NCBI GenBank assembly: GCA_020073585.1
Contig: JAIQEV010000006.1
Coordinates: 46,171-110,170 of the forward strand
Origin: Terriglobia bacterium
Lineage (GTDB): Bacteria > Acidobacteriota > Terriglobia > Acidiferrales > UBA7541
Reading direction: 5' to 3'
Length of the DNA stretch: 64,000 bases
The notes beneath the pieces were generated by a model that was not told the origin of the DNA, did no database searches, and worked only from the letters and a program-made list of their open reading frames with translations. Position numbers and translations under genes: made by a program. How positions within the stretch are numbered: the stretch's first letter is position 1; every line of letters begins with the position of its first letter. Positions 19,299 through 27,949 of the stretch are shown one piece after another.

Positions 19299-19664
19299 CT
19301 ATCGGAGGCGCAAGACCAGCGCGGTGCCCAAAATCCCGCGCAGGATCAGCAGGCCGCCCGCGGCGATGAGCAGCGGGCCGACCCAGGCGAAGGGCACGCG
19401 GGCGATGGCCACCATCAGTGCCCCAGTCAGAACCAGGGAGGCCCCCCGCGTCCAATTCTCCCAGCGCGCCCGGTACGCCCCCGGCTTGGCCAGCGCCCGC
19501 ACTCCCCACAGGATCAGCGCCACACTCACCACCACCCAGGGCAGCGAGTGGCGGTTGAAGAAGATCCGCCCGCTCGCGCCCACCCAGGCCAGCAGCGCCC
19601 CGAGCAGCAGAAAGAGCATCTCGTTGATCAGGCGGAAGAGGCGGTCCGGCGTGAGCATCGTCAT
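19299..19664 (-). CDS. Small four-helix membrane protein, unknown function
   Basis: A 121-residue protein with four hydrophobic segments (LINEMLFLLLGALLAWVGA, LPWVVVSVALILWGVRAL, ASLVLTGALMVAIA and WVGPLLIAAGGLLILRGILG). A TTG at 19676 would add four residues; the ATG at 19664 is preferred but lacks a clear ribosome-binding site. It lies 21 bp after the cyclophilin gene on the same strand, so the two may be co-transcribed. I do not recognise the family. Confidence 0.6.
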   Translation of the reverse strand: MTMLTPDRLFRLINEMLFLLLGALLAWVGASGRIFFNRHSLPWVVVSVALILWGVRALAKPGAYRARWENWTRGASLVLTGALMVAIARVPFAWVGPLLIAAGGLLILRGILGTALVLRLR

Positions 19665-19685
19665 GCGCCCAGGCAAGCGAGCCGC

Positions 19686-20213
19686 TTACGCGACCCGTTC
19701 GATCTTCACCTTCTGCATCACCACCGGCGTCTTCGGCCGGTCGCCGGAGTCCCGCGGCGTATTCACGATCTTGGTGACCACGTCCATTCCTTCGACCACC
19801 TCGCCGAAGATCGCGTGCTTGCCGTCCAGCCATTCCGTCGCCGCCACGGTGATGAAGAACTGACTGCCGTTGGTGTTCGGCCCGGCGTTGGCCATGGACA
19901 GCTTGCCCGCCTTCGCATGTTTCAGCGCGGGATGGAACTCGTCCTGGAAGGTATAGCCCGGCCCGCCGCGCCCGTCGCCGCGCGGGCAGCCGCCCTGGAT
20001 CATGAAGTTGGGAATCACGCGGTGAAAGACCAGCCCGTCGTAGAAATTGCGCTTCGCTTTCTGCCCGCTCTTCTCGTCCGTGAATTCCTTCGTGCCTTCG
20101 GCCAGGCCAACGAAGTTCGCCACCGTTTTCGGCGCTTCCTTCTCGAAGAGCTTGCACACGATCGTGCCCATGCTCGTTTCAAACACCGCGTACGTTCCTG
20201 CTGCTCGGCTCAT
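19686..20213 (-). CDS. Cyclophilin-type peptidyl-prolyl cis-trans isomerase
   Basis: A 175-residue enzyme that catalyses proline isomerisation during folding. Active-site motifs are [34 protein letters not shown] and [12 protein letters not shown]. No signal peptide is present, so it is cytoplasmic. The ATG at 20213 has AAGGAG seven bases upstream, which fixes the start against a longer open frame. Confidence 0.95.
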   Translation of the reverse strand: MSRAAGTYAVFETSMGTIVCKLFEKEAPKTVANFVGLAEGTKEFTDEKSGQKAKRNFYDGLVFHRVIPNFMIQGGCPRGDGRGGPGYTFQDEFHPALKHAKAGKLSMANAGPNTNGSQFFITVAATEWLDGKHAIFGEVVEGMDVVTKIVNTPRDSGDRPKTPVVMQKVKIERVA

Positions 20214-20425
20214 GCTCGCTCCTTGGCTGCTTCTGCATCGTACACGAAACCCCGCGATTCCCGCCACACGCCGCCCTTCCCCCGGAAACACACTCCCCCA
20301 GGATTGCTCACTCCCCGCCCACGCTCTTCGCATTTCGATTTTCGTATTTCGAATTTCGCTTTTCGATCCGCCCTGCCGGTTTCGAACGCTTTTCCACAGC
20401 CATTCGAATACTCGCCAGTAATCTA

Positions 20426-20455
20426 TTGACTAATACGTTAATTGCGTGGTATCAT
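20426..20455 (+). promoter_or_regulatory. Promoter upstream of the hairpin leader
   Basis: TTGACT and TATCAT with an 18-bp spacer in an AT-rich patch. It points to the gene at 20703 and would give a leader of about 240 nt. The rest of the 20214-20425 stretch holds only a run of TTTCG-type short repeats (20331-20368). Confidence 0.55.
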
Positions 20456-20528
20456 GCTCCATGAACTCGGCGCTCCGCCTCCCTCCGCCTCCCTCCGTTT
20501 CCTTCCGGGCCTGCTCTTTTATCCCTAA

Positions 20529-20633
20529 CCCCTTTGCATTCACATCGTTTCCCGCTTTTCGCCGCTAACCCCTTTGTTCTTTGCTCCTTCCCAATCACGG
20601 CACTTCATCCCCTTTGCAATCATATCGTTTCCC
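20529..20633 (+). repeat. 25-bp direct repeat pair in the leader
   Basis: CCCCTTTGCATTCACATCG and its near-copy lie at 20529-20553 and 20609-20633, with two mismatches over 25 bp. A partial third copy starts near 20569. Confidence 0.6.
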
Positions 20634-20635
20634 AA

Positions 20636-20677
20636 AAAGCGCCGGGGCGCCCCCTCCCGGCGGCGCCCCGGCGCTTT
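20636..20677 (+). promoter_or_regulatory. Strong 16-bp perfect hairpin before the start codon
   Basis: AAAGCGCCGGGGCGCC pairs perfectly with GGCGCCCCGGCGCTTT around a 10-nt loop, ending 25 nt before the ATG at 20703. It could block translation, act as an attenuator or stabilise the mRNA. No T-run of usual length follows, so simple termination is less likely. Confidence 0.65.
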
Positions 20678-20702
20678 CCAATCCACTTCTCGCGAGGTCC
20701 CT

Positions 20703-21158
20703 ATGCAGCCCAAATCTAATCCCGCTCTCGAGTCCGCCCCATCCTTCGCCAGCGCTTCCCGCTGCCTCTTCGCCGACTCCCGCGGCCACCGCTGCCGCAT
20801 GCTCCGCTCGGACGCCCACCCCGCCCTGTGCGTCTTTCACGCCCGCCAGGAGCGCCACCTCCTCGAATCCGAGCGCATCGGCGCGGAACTCGCCACCCTC
20901 TCCGGTGAGTTCAAGACCGCCACCGACATCAACGCGGTCCTGGGAAAACTCTTCTCCTTGCTCGCCAGCGGACGCATTCCCCGCCGCGATGCGGCCGTGC
21001 TCGCTTACATCGGCCAGTTGCTGGCCAACACCCTCCCCGGCGTCAAGTACGAGATCCAGCAGGTGCGCGGCATCCCCGGCTGGGAGCAGACCCTTCGCAG
21101 CGCCTTCTCAAGACAGTTTTCACGTGGAGAAGAAAATGGCACGCCCGCGCCGCGTTGA
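20703..21158 (+). CDS. Small Cys/His protein of unknown function
   Basis: A 151-residue soluble protein. Near the N terminus lies a possible zinc-binding pattern, C-x9-C-x10-C-x2-H (RCLFADSRGHRCRML then ALCVFHARQE). A mostly helical region follows (ERIGAELATLSGEFKTATDI, then GRIPRRDAAVLAYIGQLLANT). The ATG at 20703 was chosen because the upstream extension would run through the hairpin. It is preceded by a long structured leader with its own promoter. I recall similar Cys-x-Cys-x-Cys-His proteins as hypotheticals in Acidobacteriota but know no function. Confidence 0.65.
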   Translation: MQPKSNPALESAPSFASASRCLFADSRGHRCRMLRSDAHPALCVFHARQERHLLESERIGAELATLSGEFKTATDINAVLGKLFSLLASGRIPRRDAAVLAYIGQLLANTLPGVKYEIQQVRGIPGWEQTLRSAFSRQFSRGEENGTPAPR

Positions 21159-21180
21159 TTTCGCAGCTCTCTCTGCCTCT

Positions 21181-21702
21181 TCACCAGCCCTTTTGCTGGC
21201 GCAGGCTGGTGATGTGCGCGGTGTGGTGCGCGCCGTGCCAGGCGTAGAGAAAGAGAATCCAGTCGAGCGTGCGCACGCCGTGCTCCGGATGCCGCAAGGT
21301 TTTTGCGAAGTCCGCGGACCCCAGCGAGCGCAGCAGGCGTACCCAGCGGTCGTGCAGCGCTTCGAGCAGCGTCAGCGACACCTCCGCCGGCGCGGTTTTC
21401 GCATCCGCCAGTTCGGCCCAACTCGCTTCGGCGTACGGCTTGATGGTCGGTTCGTTCTCGGTCAGGGCCAGCCGCAGGCGCGTGTAGGCGTTCACGTGGC
21501 TGTCCGCGACGTGATGGATCACCTGGCGCACGGTCCAGCCGCCTTCGCGGTACGGCGTATCGAGCTGAGTATCGTTCAGGCCCTTCACTGCGGCGCGCAG
21601 CTTTGCGGATGTCTCCGCGATGCTCTGAATAGCCTGCTGCCGCAGCGCTGGAGTCACCTCCTTGGGCGGTTCGAACTTTCCGATCGGGTAGCGCGCATCC
21701 AT
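21181..21702 (-). CDS. YfiT/BstA-type DinB-fold metal-dependent hydrolase
   Basis: A 173-residue four-helix protein. It has the YfiT signatures: YPIGKFEPPKE at the start, YREGGWTVRQVIHHVADSH with the first metal His, and YAWHGAHHTAHITSLRQ with the other two metal His residues near the end. Family members are metal-dependent hydrolases or thiol transferases (BstA in Bacillus); the thiol used here is unknown. It converges on the gene at 20703. Confidence 0.85.
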   Translation of the reverse strand: MDARYPIGKFEPPKEVTPALRQQAIQSIAETSAKLRAAVKGLNDTQLDTPYREGGWTVRQVIHHVADSHVNAYTRLRLALTENEPTIKPYAEASWAELADAKTAPAEVSLTLLEALHDRWVRLLRSLGSADFAKTLRHPEHGVRTLDWILFLYAWHGAHHTAHITSLRQQKGW

Positions 21703-21926
21703 CTGTTTTTTTCTCCTGGTCTTTCCGGCTCGCAGCCGGAATCATCTCCGGACGATAGCGCCCGGCCGGGCCGCGGGTCAATTTGCGCGCTCGCCCGCCG
21801 GCCGGAAATGCGCCTCCAATTTGGCCCGGGCCTTTCTTGCCCTCCGGGGGAAGATGCTACAATCCGGAATTTGCGTTGTACCCAGGATGGCCGCCGGGGA
21901 ATCGAATCCAGAGAGGACGATCTGAA

Positions 21927-22850
21927 ATGCACAATGTCATCATCATCGGCAGCGGCTGCGCCGGATTGACCGCCGCCATCTACGCCGGGCGCGCCAATCT
22001 CAAGCCCCTGGTCATTGACGGCCATGAGCCCGGCGGGCAGCTTACCCTCACCACGCTGGTGGAAAATTTCCCGGGCTTTCCCGAGGGCATTCTCGGTCCC
22101 GACCTCACCGACAACATGCGCAAGCAGGCGCAGAAGTTCGGCGCGGAGTTCAAGTCCGGCGCGGTCACCGCCGTGGACCTCAGCCGCCGCCCGTTTCGCA
22201 TCACGGCCGGAAAAGAGACCTACGAGGCGCAGACCCTGATCGTAGCCGCGGGGGCTTCGGCGCGGCTGCTGGGGCTGGAGTCCGAGCGCAAGCTGATGGG
22301 CCACGGCGTTTCCACCTGCGCGACCTGCGACGGCTATTTCTTCCGCGGCAAGCCGATTGCCGTGGTGGGCGGCGGCGACTCGGCGATGGAAGAGGCTCAG
22401 TTCCTGACGCGCTACGCCAGCAGGGTCTATCTGCTCCACCGGCGCAGCGAATTCCGCGCCTCGAAAATCATGGTGGACCGCATCCGGGCCAACGAAAAGA
22501 TCGAGCTCGTCACTCCCGTACACCTCGAGGAGATTCTTTCGCCCGCCAAGGGCGCGGTGGAAGGCGTGCGCGTGAAGAACACGCAGACCGGGGCGGTCCG
22601 GGAGATCGCCGTGGACGGCGTCTTCGTGGCCATCGGCCACGAGCCGAACACCGCCGCTTTCCGCGGCCAGCTCGAGATGGACGCCAACGGCTACCTCCTC
22701 GCGCGCAACGGCAGCTCCACCAGCGTGCCGGGCGTTTTCGTCGCCGGCGACGTCAAGGACAGCCGCTACCGCCAGGCCATCACCGCGGCCGGCTCCGGCT
22801 GCATGGCCGCGATTGATGCGGAAAAGTTCCTGGAAGAGCACAGCCACTAG
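21927..22850 (+). CDS. trxB: Thioredoxin reductase
   Basis: A 307-residue FAD/NADPH enzyme that reduces thioredoxin. The FAD motif GSGCAGLTAAIYAGRA, the redox-active pair STCATCDGYFF (CATC) and the NADPH motif VVGGGDSAMEEA are intact, as is the C-terminal FAD motif GVFVAGDVKDSRYRQ. The ATG at 21927 follows GAGAGGA. It is followed after 36 bp by a proline dehydrogenase gene on the same strand. Confidence 0.95.
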   Translation: MHNVIIIGSGCAGLTAAIYAGRANLKPLVIDGHEPGGQLTLTTLVENFPGFPEGILGPDLTDNMRKQAQKFGAEFKSGAVTAVDLSRRPFRITAGKETYEAQTLIVAAGASARLLGLESERKLMGHGVSTCATCDGYFFRGKPIAVVGGGDSAMEEAQFLTRYASRVYLLHRRSEFRASKIMVDRIRANEKIELVTPVHLEEILSPAKGAVEGVRVKNTQTGAVREIAVDGVFVAIGHEPNTAAFRGQLEMDANGYLLARNGSSTSVPGVFVAGDVKDSRYRQAITAAGSGCMAAIDAEKFLEEHSH

Positions 22851-22886
22851 CGGGGGGCCGCCGCCTCCGGGCATAATCGAACGCAC

Positions 22887-23807
22887 ATGCTCCGCTTCCT
22901 TCTGCTCAAACTCGCCGAAAGCAAGGTCCTGGCCCGCTGGGTCACCTCCAACTCCGCCACGCGGAGGATGGCGCGGCGCTTCGTGGCCGGCGAAACCCTG
23001 GACGACGCCGTGGCCGCCGCCCGCGCCTGCAACGACGCGAACATGCTCGCCAGCCTCGACTACCTTGGCGAAAACGTCGCCAGCGCCGCCGATGCGCACC
23101 GCGCCCGCGACGCCTACCTAGAGATCTTCGACCGCATCGCGCAGGAGCGCTTGGACGCCAACGTCTCCTGCAAGCTGACCCAACTGGGGCTGGACCTGAA
23201 CGTTGAGTTTTGCGAGGAACTGGTGCTTTCGGTGGTCGAGCACGCCGCGAAAACCGGCAATTTCCTGCGCATTGACATGGAGGGCTCGCTGTACACCCAG
23301 CGCACCATTGATCTGGTCAAGCGCGTGCGCTCGCAAACTCCTTCCGTGGGCGCGGTGATCCAGGCCTATCTCTTCCGCAGCGAAGCCGACGTCGCCGACC
23401 TGCTGGCCTACGGCTGCCGCATCCGCCTGTGCAAGGGCGCCTACCGCGAGCCGGCGGAAATCGCCTATCCCTCGAAAAAGGATGCGGACGCCACCTACGT
23501 GCGGCTGATGCAGCAGCTCCTGACCAGTGGCTTCTATCACGGCATCGCCACGCACGACCCGCGCATGATCGCGGCCGCCATCCGCTTCGCCGCCGACCAA
23601 AAAATCTCCAAGCAGGATTTCGAGTTTCAGATGCTCTACGGCGTGCGCACCGACCTGCAGCAGATGCTGGTGCGCGACGGCTACCGCCTGCGCATCTACA
23701 TCCCCTACGGGCGCGACTGGTTCCCCTATTTCATGCGCCGCCTGGCCGAGCGCCCCGCCAACCTGGCCTTCTTTGTGAAAAATCTCTTCCGCAGGGTTGG
23801 AGCTTAG
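22887..23807 (+). CDS. Proline dehydrogenase (monofunctional)
   Basis: A 306-residue FAD enzyme of the PutA proline-dehydrogenase type, oxidising proline to pyrroline-5-carboxylate. Key motifs are NVSCKLTQLGLD, RIDMEGS, the FAD/active-site strand RIRLCKGAYREP, and the C-terminal IPYGRDWFPYFMRRLAERP with the substrate-binding arginines. It lacks the aldehyde dehydrogenase half of bifunctional PutA. Its stop overlaps the stop of the convergent hydrolase gene. Confidence 0.93.
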   Translation: MLRFLLLKLAESKVLARWVTSNSATRRMARRFVAGETLDDAVAAARACNDANMLASLDYLGENVASAADAHRARDAYLEIFDRIAQERLDANVSCKLTQLGLDLNVEFCEELVLSVVEHAAKTGNFLRIDMEGSLYTQRTIDLVKRVRSQTPSVGAVIQAYLFRSEADVADLLAYGCRIRLCKGAYREPAEIAYPSKKDADATYVRLMQQLLTSGFYHGIATHDPRMIAAAIRFAADQKISKQDFEFQMLYGVRTDLQQMLVRDGYRLRIYIPYGRDWFPYFMRRLAERPANLAFFVKNLFRRVGA

Positions 23808-24520
23808 CCCAGATGCTCGCCGGGCTTCAGAGCATGGATCTCCAGCCCCGCGATGTCGCGCGTCTCCTGCCGCAGCGCCTCCGCCGTTCCGGTCAGCACG
23901 GGAAACGTCGCGTAGTGCATGGGCACGACGTGCTGCACGCCCAGCAGGCGGATGGCGTACGCCGCCTCGCGCGGCCCCATGGTGTACAGGTCGCCGATGG
24001 GCAGCAGCGCGAGATCCGGTTTGTACAACTCGCCGATAATTTTCATGTCGCCGAAAATGGCGGTGTCCCCCGCGTGGTAGACCGTGAAGCCGCCGGGCAG
24101 GCGCACGACGTAACCCGCGGGTTCCCCGGCATAGATGCGTTTTCCGGCGTCTTCGATGGAATTGGAATGAAATGCGTGGGTCATCGTGACATCGAAGTCG
24201 CCGATCTTCTGCGCGCCGCCTTTGCTCATCGGACGGGTCAGTTCACCGCATCCTTTCGATTCGAGCCACAGGCACGTCTCGAAGATGGCCACCAGCTGAG
24301 GTTTGTGTTGTTTTGCCAGGGCCAGGACGTCGCCCAGATGATCGCTGTGGCCGTGGCTAATGAAGATGGCGTCGAGCCGCGCAACTTTCTTCAGCGATTC
24401 GGGACAGACCGGATTGGTCATGACCCACGGGTCAAACAGGGCTACCTGGCCCGAGGGCGTGGTGATCGAAAACGCGCTGTGACCGAAATAGGTGAGGCGA
24501 TTGCCGTGTGTGTCGAGCAT
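23804..24520 (-). CDS. UPF0173-type metal-dependent hydrolase (metallo-beta-lactamase fold)
   Basis: A 238-residue protein with the zinc motif ISHGHSDHLGD, a further His region THAFHSNSIE, the Asp motif YHAGDTAIFGDM and the C-terminal VVPMHYATFP. This combination is typical of the YtkL/UPF0173 group, whose substrate is unknown. The ATG at 24520 lies 11 bp downstream of the TlpA-like gene stop on the same strand, so the two are probably co-transcribed. Confidence 0.9.
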   Translation of the reverse strand: MLDTHGNRLTYFGHSAFSITTPSGQVALFDPWVMTNPVCPESLKKVARLDAIFISHGHSDHLGDVLALAKQHKPQLVAIFETCLWLESKGCGELTRPMSKGGAQKIGDFDVTMTHAFHSNSIEDAGKRIYAGEPAGYVVRLPGGFTVYHAGDTAIFGDMKIIGELYKPDLALLPIGDLYTMGPREAAYAIRLLGVQHVVPMHYATFPVLTGTAEALRQETRDIAGLEIHALKPGEHLG

Positions 24521-24531
24521 GGTGTGGCTCC

Positions 24532-25089
24532 CTAAGGATTTGAGTTTGCGGCGGGTCCGCGGCCGGCGCTCCCGGAAGCCAGCAGCGCGCGGATGGCCGC
24601 TTCATACGCGGCGCGATCCGCTCCGCCGATAATGTGCCCGATCTGCCGGCCGTCTGGGGCGTAGAAAAACGAGATGGGCAGCGCGCCATTCCAGCGCGGA
24701 TTCACCGCTTGCTGGAAGGCTTCCTGTTTGCCGGGGCGCTTGCGATAGTTGGGGAAGACCGGCTGGTGGCGGGCCAGGAAGCGCCGCACCAGGAGCATCT
24801 CGCCGTCGTCGTCGAAGCTGATGCCGACCACGTGCAGGCCCTGCGGGGCGTATTGCCGGGCCAGGTCGTTGAGCATGGGGTATTCCTCGCGGCAGGGCTC
24901 GCACCAGGTGGCCCAGAAATTCACGAGCAGGGCCTTGCCGCGGTATTTCTCGAGGAGTTGCCGGTAGCCTGCTGCGTCGAGCAGCGCGGGGTCGCGCGGC
25001 GCCGGGGCCTGCGGCACGGCCCAGGGGGCGGTGGCAAGCAGAAGGAGAATTGCGACAAAAAAGGTCCTGATTTTGCCGTGCTTCGCCAT
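24532..25089 (-). CDS. TlpA/ResA-like thioredoxin-fold protein, exported
   Basis: A 185-residue protein with an N-terminal signal or anchor (FFVAILLLLATAPWAVPQA) and a thioredoxin fold: LLVNFWATWCEPCREEYPML with the CEPC redox site, GLHVVGISFDDDGE, and the cis-Pro strand GALPISFFYAPDG. It probably reduces disulfides outside the cytoplasm, for example in cytochrome maturation. An alternative start at 25098 adds three residues. Confidence 0.88.
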   Translation of the reverse strand: MAKHGKIRTFFVAILLLLATAPWAVPQAPAPRDPALLDAAGYRQLLEKYRGKALLVNFWATWCEPCREEYPMLNDLARQYAPQGLHVVGISFDDDGEMLLVRRFLARHQPVFPNYRKRPGKQEAFQQAVNPRWNGALPISFFYAPDGRQIGHIIGGADRAAYEAAIRALLASGSAGRGPAANSNP

Positions 25090-25265
25090 GTTTTCCATTC
25101 TACGCGCTCGCGCAAAAGTTGAGAATCCGTTTCGCGCCGCGTACAATTGCAAGAGGTCGGCTTGTTGCGCGAAACACAGACGTGATATAAATACTGTTTC
25201 GTTGGCAGCACTCGACGCGCGAGAGTGCGCGGAGTTTGCCGGTCCACGCTAAAGGAGAAGCGCTG

Positions 25266-25532
25266 ATGGCTTATGTGATCGCCGAACCGTGCATCGGCAC
25301 GAAAGACACCGCCTGTGTAGACGTTTGCCCGGTGGACTGCATCCACCCGCGCAAGGACGAGGCCAATTTCGAGAGCGAGACGCAACTCTACATTCATCCC
25401 ACCGAATGTATCGATTGCGGCGCGTGCGTGCCGGTGTGCCCGGTGACGGCCATTTTTGCGCTCGAGGATCTCCCGGAGAAGTGGGCGCACTTCACCGCCA
25501 TCAACGCGGATTGGTACGCCAAGAAGAGCTAG
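25266..25532 (+). CDS. 7Fe-type ferredoxin (FdxA-like)
   Basis: An 88-residue ferredoxin. Its first cluster motif, C-x7-C-x3-C-P (EPCIGTKDTACVDVCPVDC), has the spacing of [3Fe-4S]/[4Fe-4S] ferredoxins. The second motif, CIDCGACVPVCP, binds a [4Fe-4S] cluster. A perfect AAAGGAGAAG precedes the ATG. It is a small electron carrier, transcribed alone between divergent TlpA-like and downstream GH57 genes. Confidence 0.93.
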   Translation: MAYVIAEPCIGTKDTACVDVCPVDCIHPRKDEANFESETQLYIHPTECIDCGACVPVCPVTAIFALEDLPEKWAHFTAINADWYAKKS

Positions 25533-25715
25533 CGGCGATTTTTTCGCGGCGCGGATTTGCGCCGGACGGAGGCGGCGAGCCACGGCTCGCCGCCTTTTCT
25601 TTTTGCCGGGGGCTTTTTCCCGGGACGCTGTCGCGCAGGCGTATGTTGCGCGGGCGTAATCACGCCGGCGGGGCGTTCAGGGTATGATAGGGGTCTGCGT
25701 ACGAGCGAACAGCGC

Positions 25716-27878
25716 GTGTCCGCCAAATTCCATCTCGTTCTCCTGATTCACGCCCATCAGCCCGTCGGCAATTTCACGCATGTGCTGGAGCAGGCTTACC
25801 AGAATTCCTATCTGCCGTTTGTGGAGTCCCTGGAAAAACACCCGGGCGTGCACCTGGGCCTGCACTATTCCGGCCCGCTGCTGGAATGGATCGAGGAGCA
25901 GCATCCGGAGTATATGGAGCGGCTGCGGACCCTGGCGCAGCGCGGGCAGGTGGAGATCGTGGGTGGCGGCTTCTACGAGCCGATTCTCGTTTCCATCCCC
26001 CCGGCGGACCAGCACGAACAGCTCACGCGCATGGCCGCGCACCTCGAAGAGCGCTTCGGGCGGCGTCCCGCGGGCGCGTGGCTCGCCGAGCGCGTGTGGG
26101 AGCCGCAACTGCCTTCGGCGCTGGCCGAGGCCGGGGTGGGCTACACGCTGGTGGATGACGTGCACTTCCATTGCGCGGGCTTCGAGCCCGAGGAACTCTT
26201 CGGCGATTACGTGGCCGAGGACCACGGGCAGAGCGTGCGGCTGTTCCCGGGCCTGAAAACGCTGCGTTATCTCATCCCCTTCCACGCGGTCGAGGAAGTC
26301 ATGGCTTTCCTGCGGGAGTCCGCCGCCGCGCATCCCGGGGGCATGGCGGCGATGGGCGATGACTGCGAGAAATTCGGGGTCTGGCCGGGCACGCACCAGC
26401 ATTGCTTCCAGGAAGGCTGGATCGAGGATTTTTTCACCGCGCTGGAGGCCGCAGCGGACTGGCTGGCGGTTTCCACGCCCGGGGAATATTTAGCGGGGCA
26501 CGCAGCGCTGGGCCGCGCGGACCTGCCTACCGCTTCCTACAGCGAGATGATGGAATGGGTGCTGCCGGCGGGAGTGCGCCAGCGCCTGCACGCGGTGCAG
26601 AAGGAATTTCAGGGGCGGCCGGAAGTTCTGACCTTGCTGCGCGGGGGCCCGTGGCGGGGTTTTTTTCGGAAATATGCGGAAGCCAATCTGCTGAACAAGA
26701 AGATGCTGCGCGTCTCGGCGAAACTCGCCGCGGCGCCGGAGTGCGGCCCGGGCACGCGCGCCGCGGAGGAACTGGCGCAGGCGCGCACGCACCTGCTGCG
26801 CGCGCAGTGCAATGACGCCTACTGGCACGGCATCTTCGGCGGGCTCTACGCGCCGCATCTGCGCACGGCCCTGTGGCGGGAGATCATCCGGGCGGAGAGC
26901 ATCGCCGACCGCCAGATCCCGGGGGGATTGCAGCCGCGCGCCGAGGCCGTGGATTTCGACGCCGACGGCGCGCAGGAGCTGGCGCTCTCCGCGCCGCAGT
27001 ACCACGCACTGCTGAAGCCCGCGGACGGGGCCACGCTGGCCGCGCTCGATTTCCGCCCGGCGGGGGTCACGCTCATCAATTCGGTGATGCGCCGCCGCGA
27101 GGAGTATCACGCGCGGCTGGCCAACGCGCCGGATTATATTTCCAGCGGAGCCACTTCGATCCACGAACAGACGCGGGTGAAGGAGCCGGGACTGGAGCGT
27201 TATCTGCGCTACGACCGCTGGGCGCGCCACGCCTTCCGCGTCCTGCTATTCGATCCCGCGCGAACGCAGGGCGAGTACGCGACGCTGGAGCTGGGCGAAG
27301 ACGCGGGATTCGCCGGCGGGGAGTACACGGTGCTGCGCGCAGAGGCGCACGGCGCCGAGCTGCTGCGGGAAGGCGCGCTCGTTTGCAAGTGTGACCGCGA
27401 AGCGGCCAATACCGCGGCGCAAGATCCGGCCGCGGCTTGCGTGTTGGCCCTGACCAAGAAGTTTACGTTCGGCGCTTCACCGCGGGGCTGCGAAGCGGCC
27501 TGCGAGATCACGCTGAAATTCCGGGAGCCCCTGGCCCGGCCGCTGGCCATCGGACTGGAATCGGTCGTGAATCTTCTGGCCCCGGAGGAGGCGGACCGCT
27601 TTTTTGATCTGCCGCAGGGCCGGCAGGCGCTGCGCTGGAGCGGGGCCGCGCCGGGTCCTATGCTGCGCATGGAGGACGGCTGGCAGCGGGTGCGCGTGGC
27701 GCTGCACGGGCCGGAAGTCCGGGAATTCTGGGTGGCGCCAATCGAGACGGTCTCGGAATCGGAGGAAGGATTCGAACGGGTGTACCAGGGTTCGCAAATT
27801 CTCGCGGTCTGGCATCCCCTCGCGGCCGGAGAAGCCGCCTGGTCGGCGCGGCTGGTGTGGCGCATCGAATCGTTTTAG
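25716..27878 (+). CDS. GH57 4-alpha-glucanotransferase/alpha-amylase
   Basis: A 720-residue cytoplasmic enzyme of glycoside hydrolase family 57. The N terminus LVLLIHAHQPVGNFTHVLE is the family motif 1. The nucleophile Glu lies in LAERVWEP (E125) and the acid Asp in GDDCEKFGVWPGTH (D215/D216), positions almost identical to those of the Thermococcus enzyme (E123, D214). The central and C-terminal beta domains (DUF1925/1926-like) follow. The GTG at 25716 was chosen because it begins just before motif 1. It likely reshapes glycogen or maltodextrin. Confidence 0.92.
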   Translation: MSAKFHLVLLIHAHQPVGNFTHVLEQAYQNSYLPFVESLEKHPGVHLGLHYSGPLLEWIEEQHPEYMERLRTLAQRGQVEIVGGGFYEPILVSIPPADQHEQLTRMAAHLEERFGRRPAGAWLAERVWEPQLPSALAEAGVGYTLVDDVHFHCAGFEPEELFGDYVAEDHGQSVRLFPGLKTLRYLIPFHAVEEVMAFLRESAAAHPGGMAAMGDDCEKFGVWPGTHQHCFQEGWIEDFFTALEAAADWLAVSTPGEYLAGHAALGRADLPTASYSEMMEWVLPAGVRQRLHAVQKEFQGRPEVLTLLRGGPWRGFFRKYAEANLLNKKMLRVSAKLAAAPECGPGTRAAEELAQARTHLLRAQCNDAYWHGIFGGLYAPHLRTALWREIIRAESIADRQIPGGLQPRAEAVDFDADGAQELALSAPQYHALLKPADGATLAALDFRPAGVTLINSVMRRREEYHARLANAPDYISSGATSIHEQTRVKEPGLERYLRYDRWARHAFRVLLFDPARTQGEYATLELGEDAGFAGGEYTVLRAEAHGAELLREGALVCKCDREAANTAAQDPAAACVLALTKKFTFGASPRGCEAACEITLKFREPLARPLAIGLESVVNLLAPEEADRFFDLPQGRQALRWSGAAPGPMLRMEDGWQRVRVALHGPEVREFWVAPIETVSESEEGFERVYQGSQILAVWHPLAAGEAAWSARLVWRIESF

Positions 27879-27949
27879 AGGGCTTGCGAAACCACGGAAA
27901 AGAGCCGCGTCCGGGGCGGCGGCGCGGGCAGGGGCAGCGGGCTCCGGGT

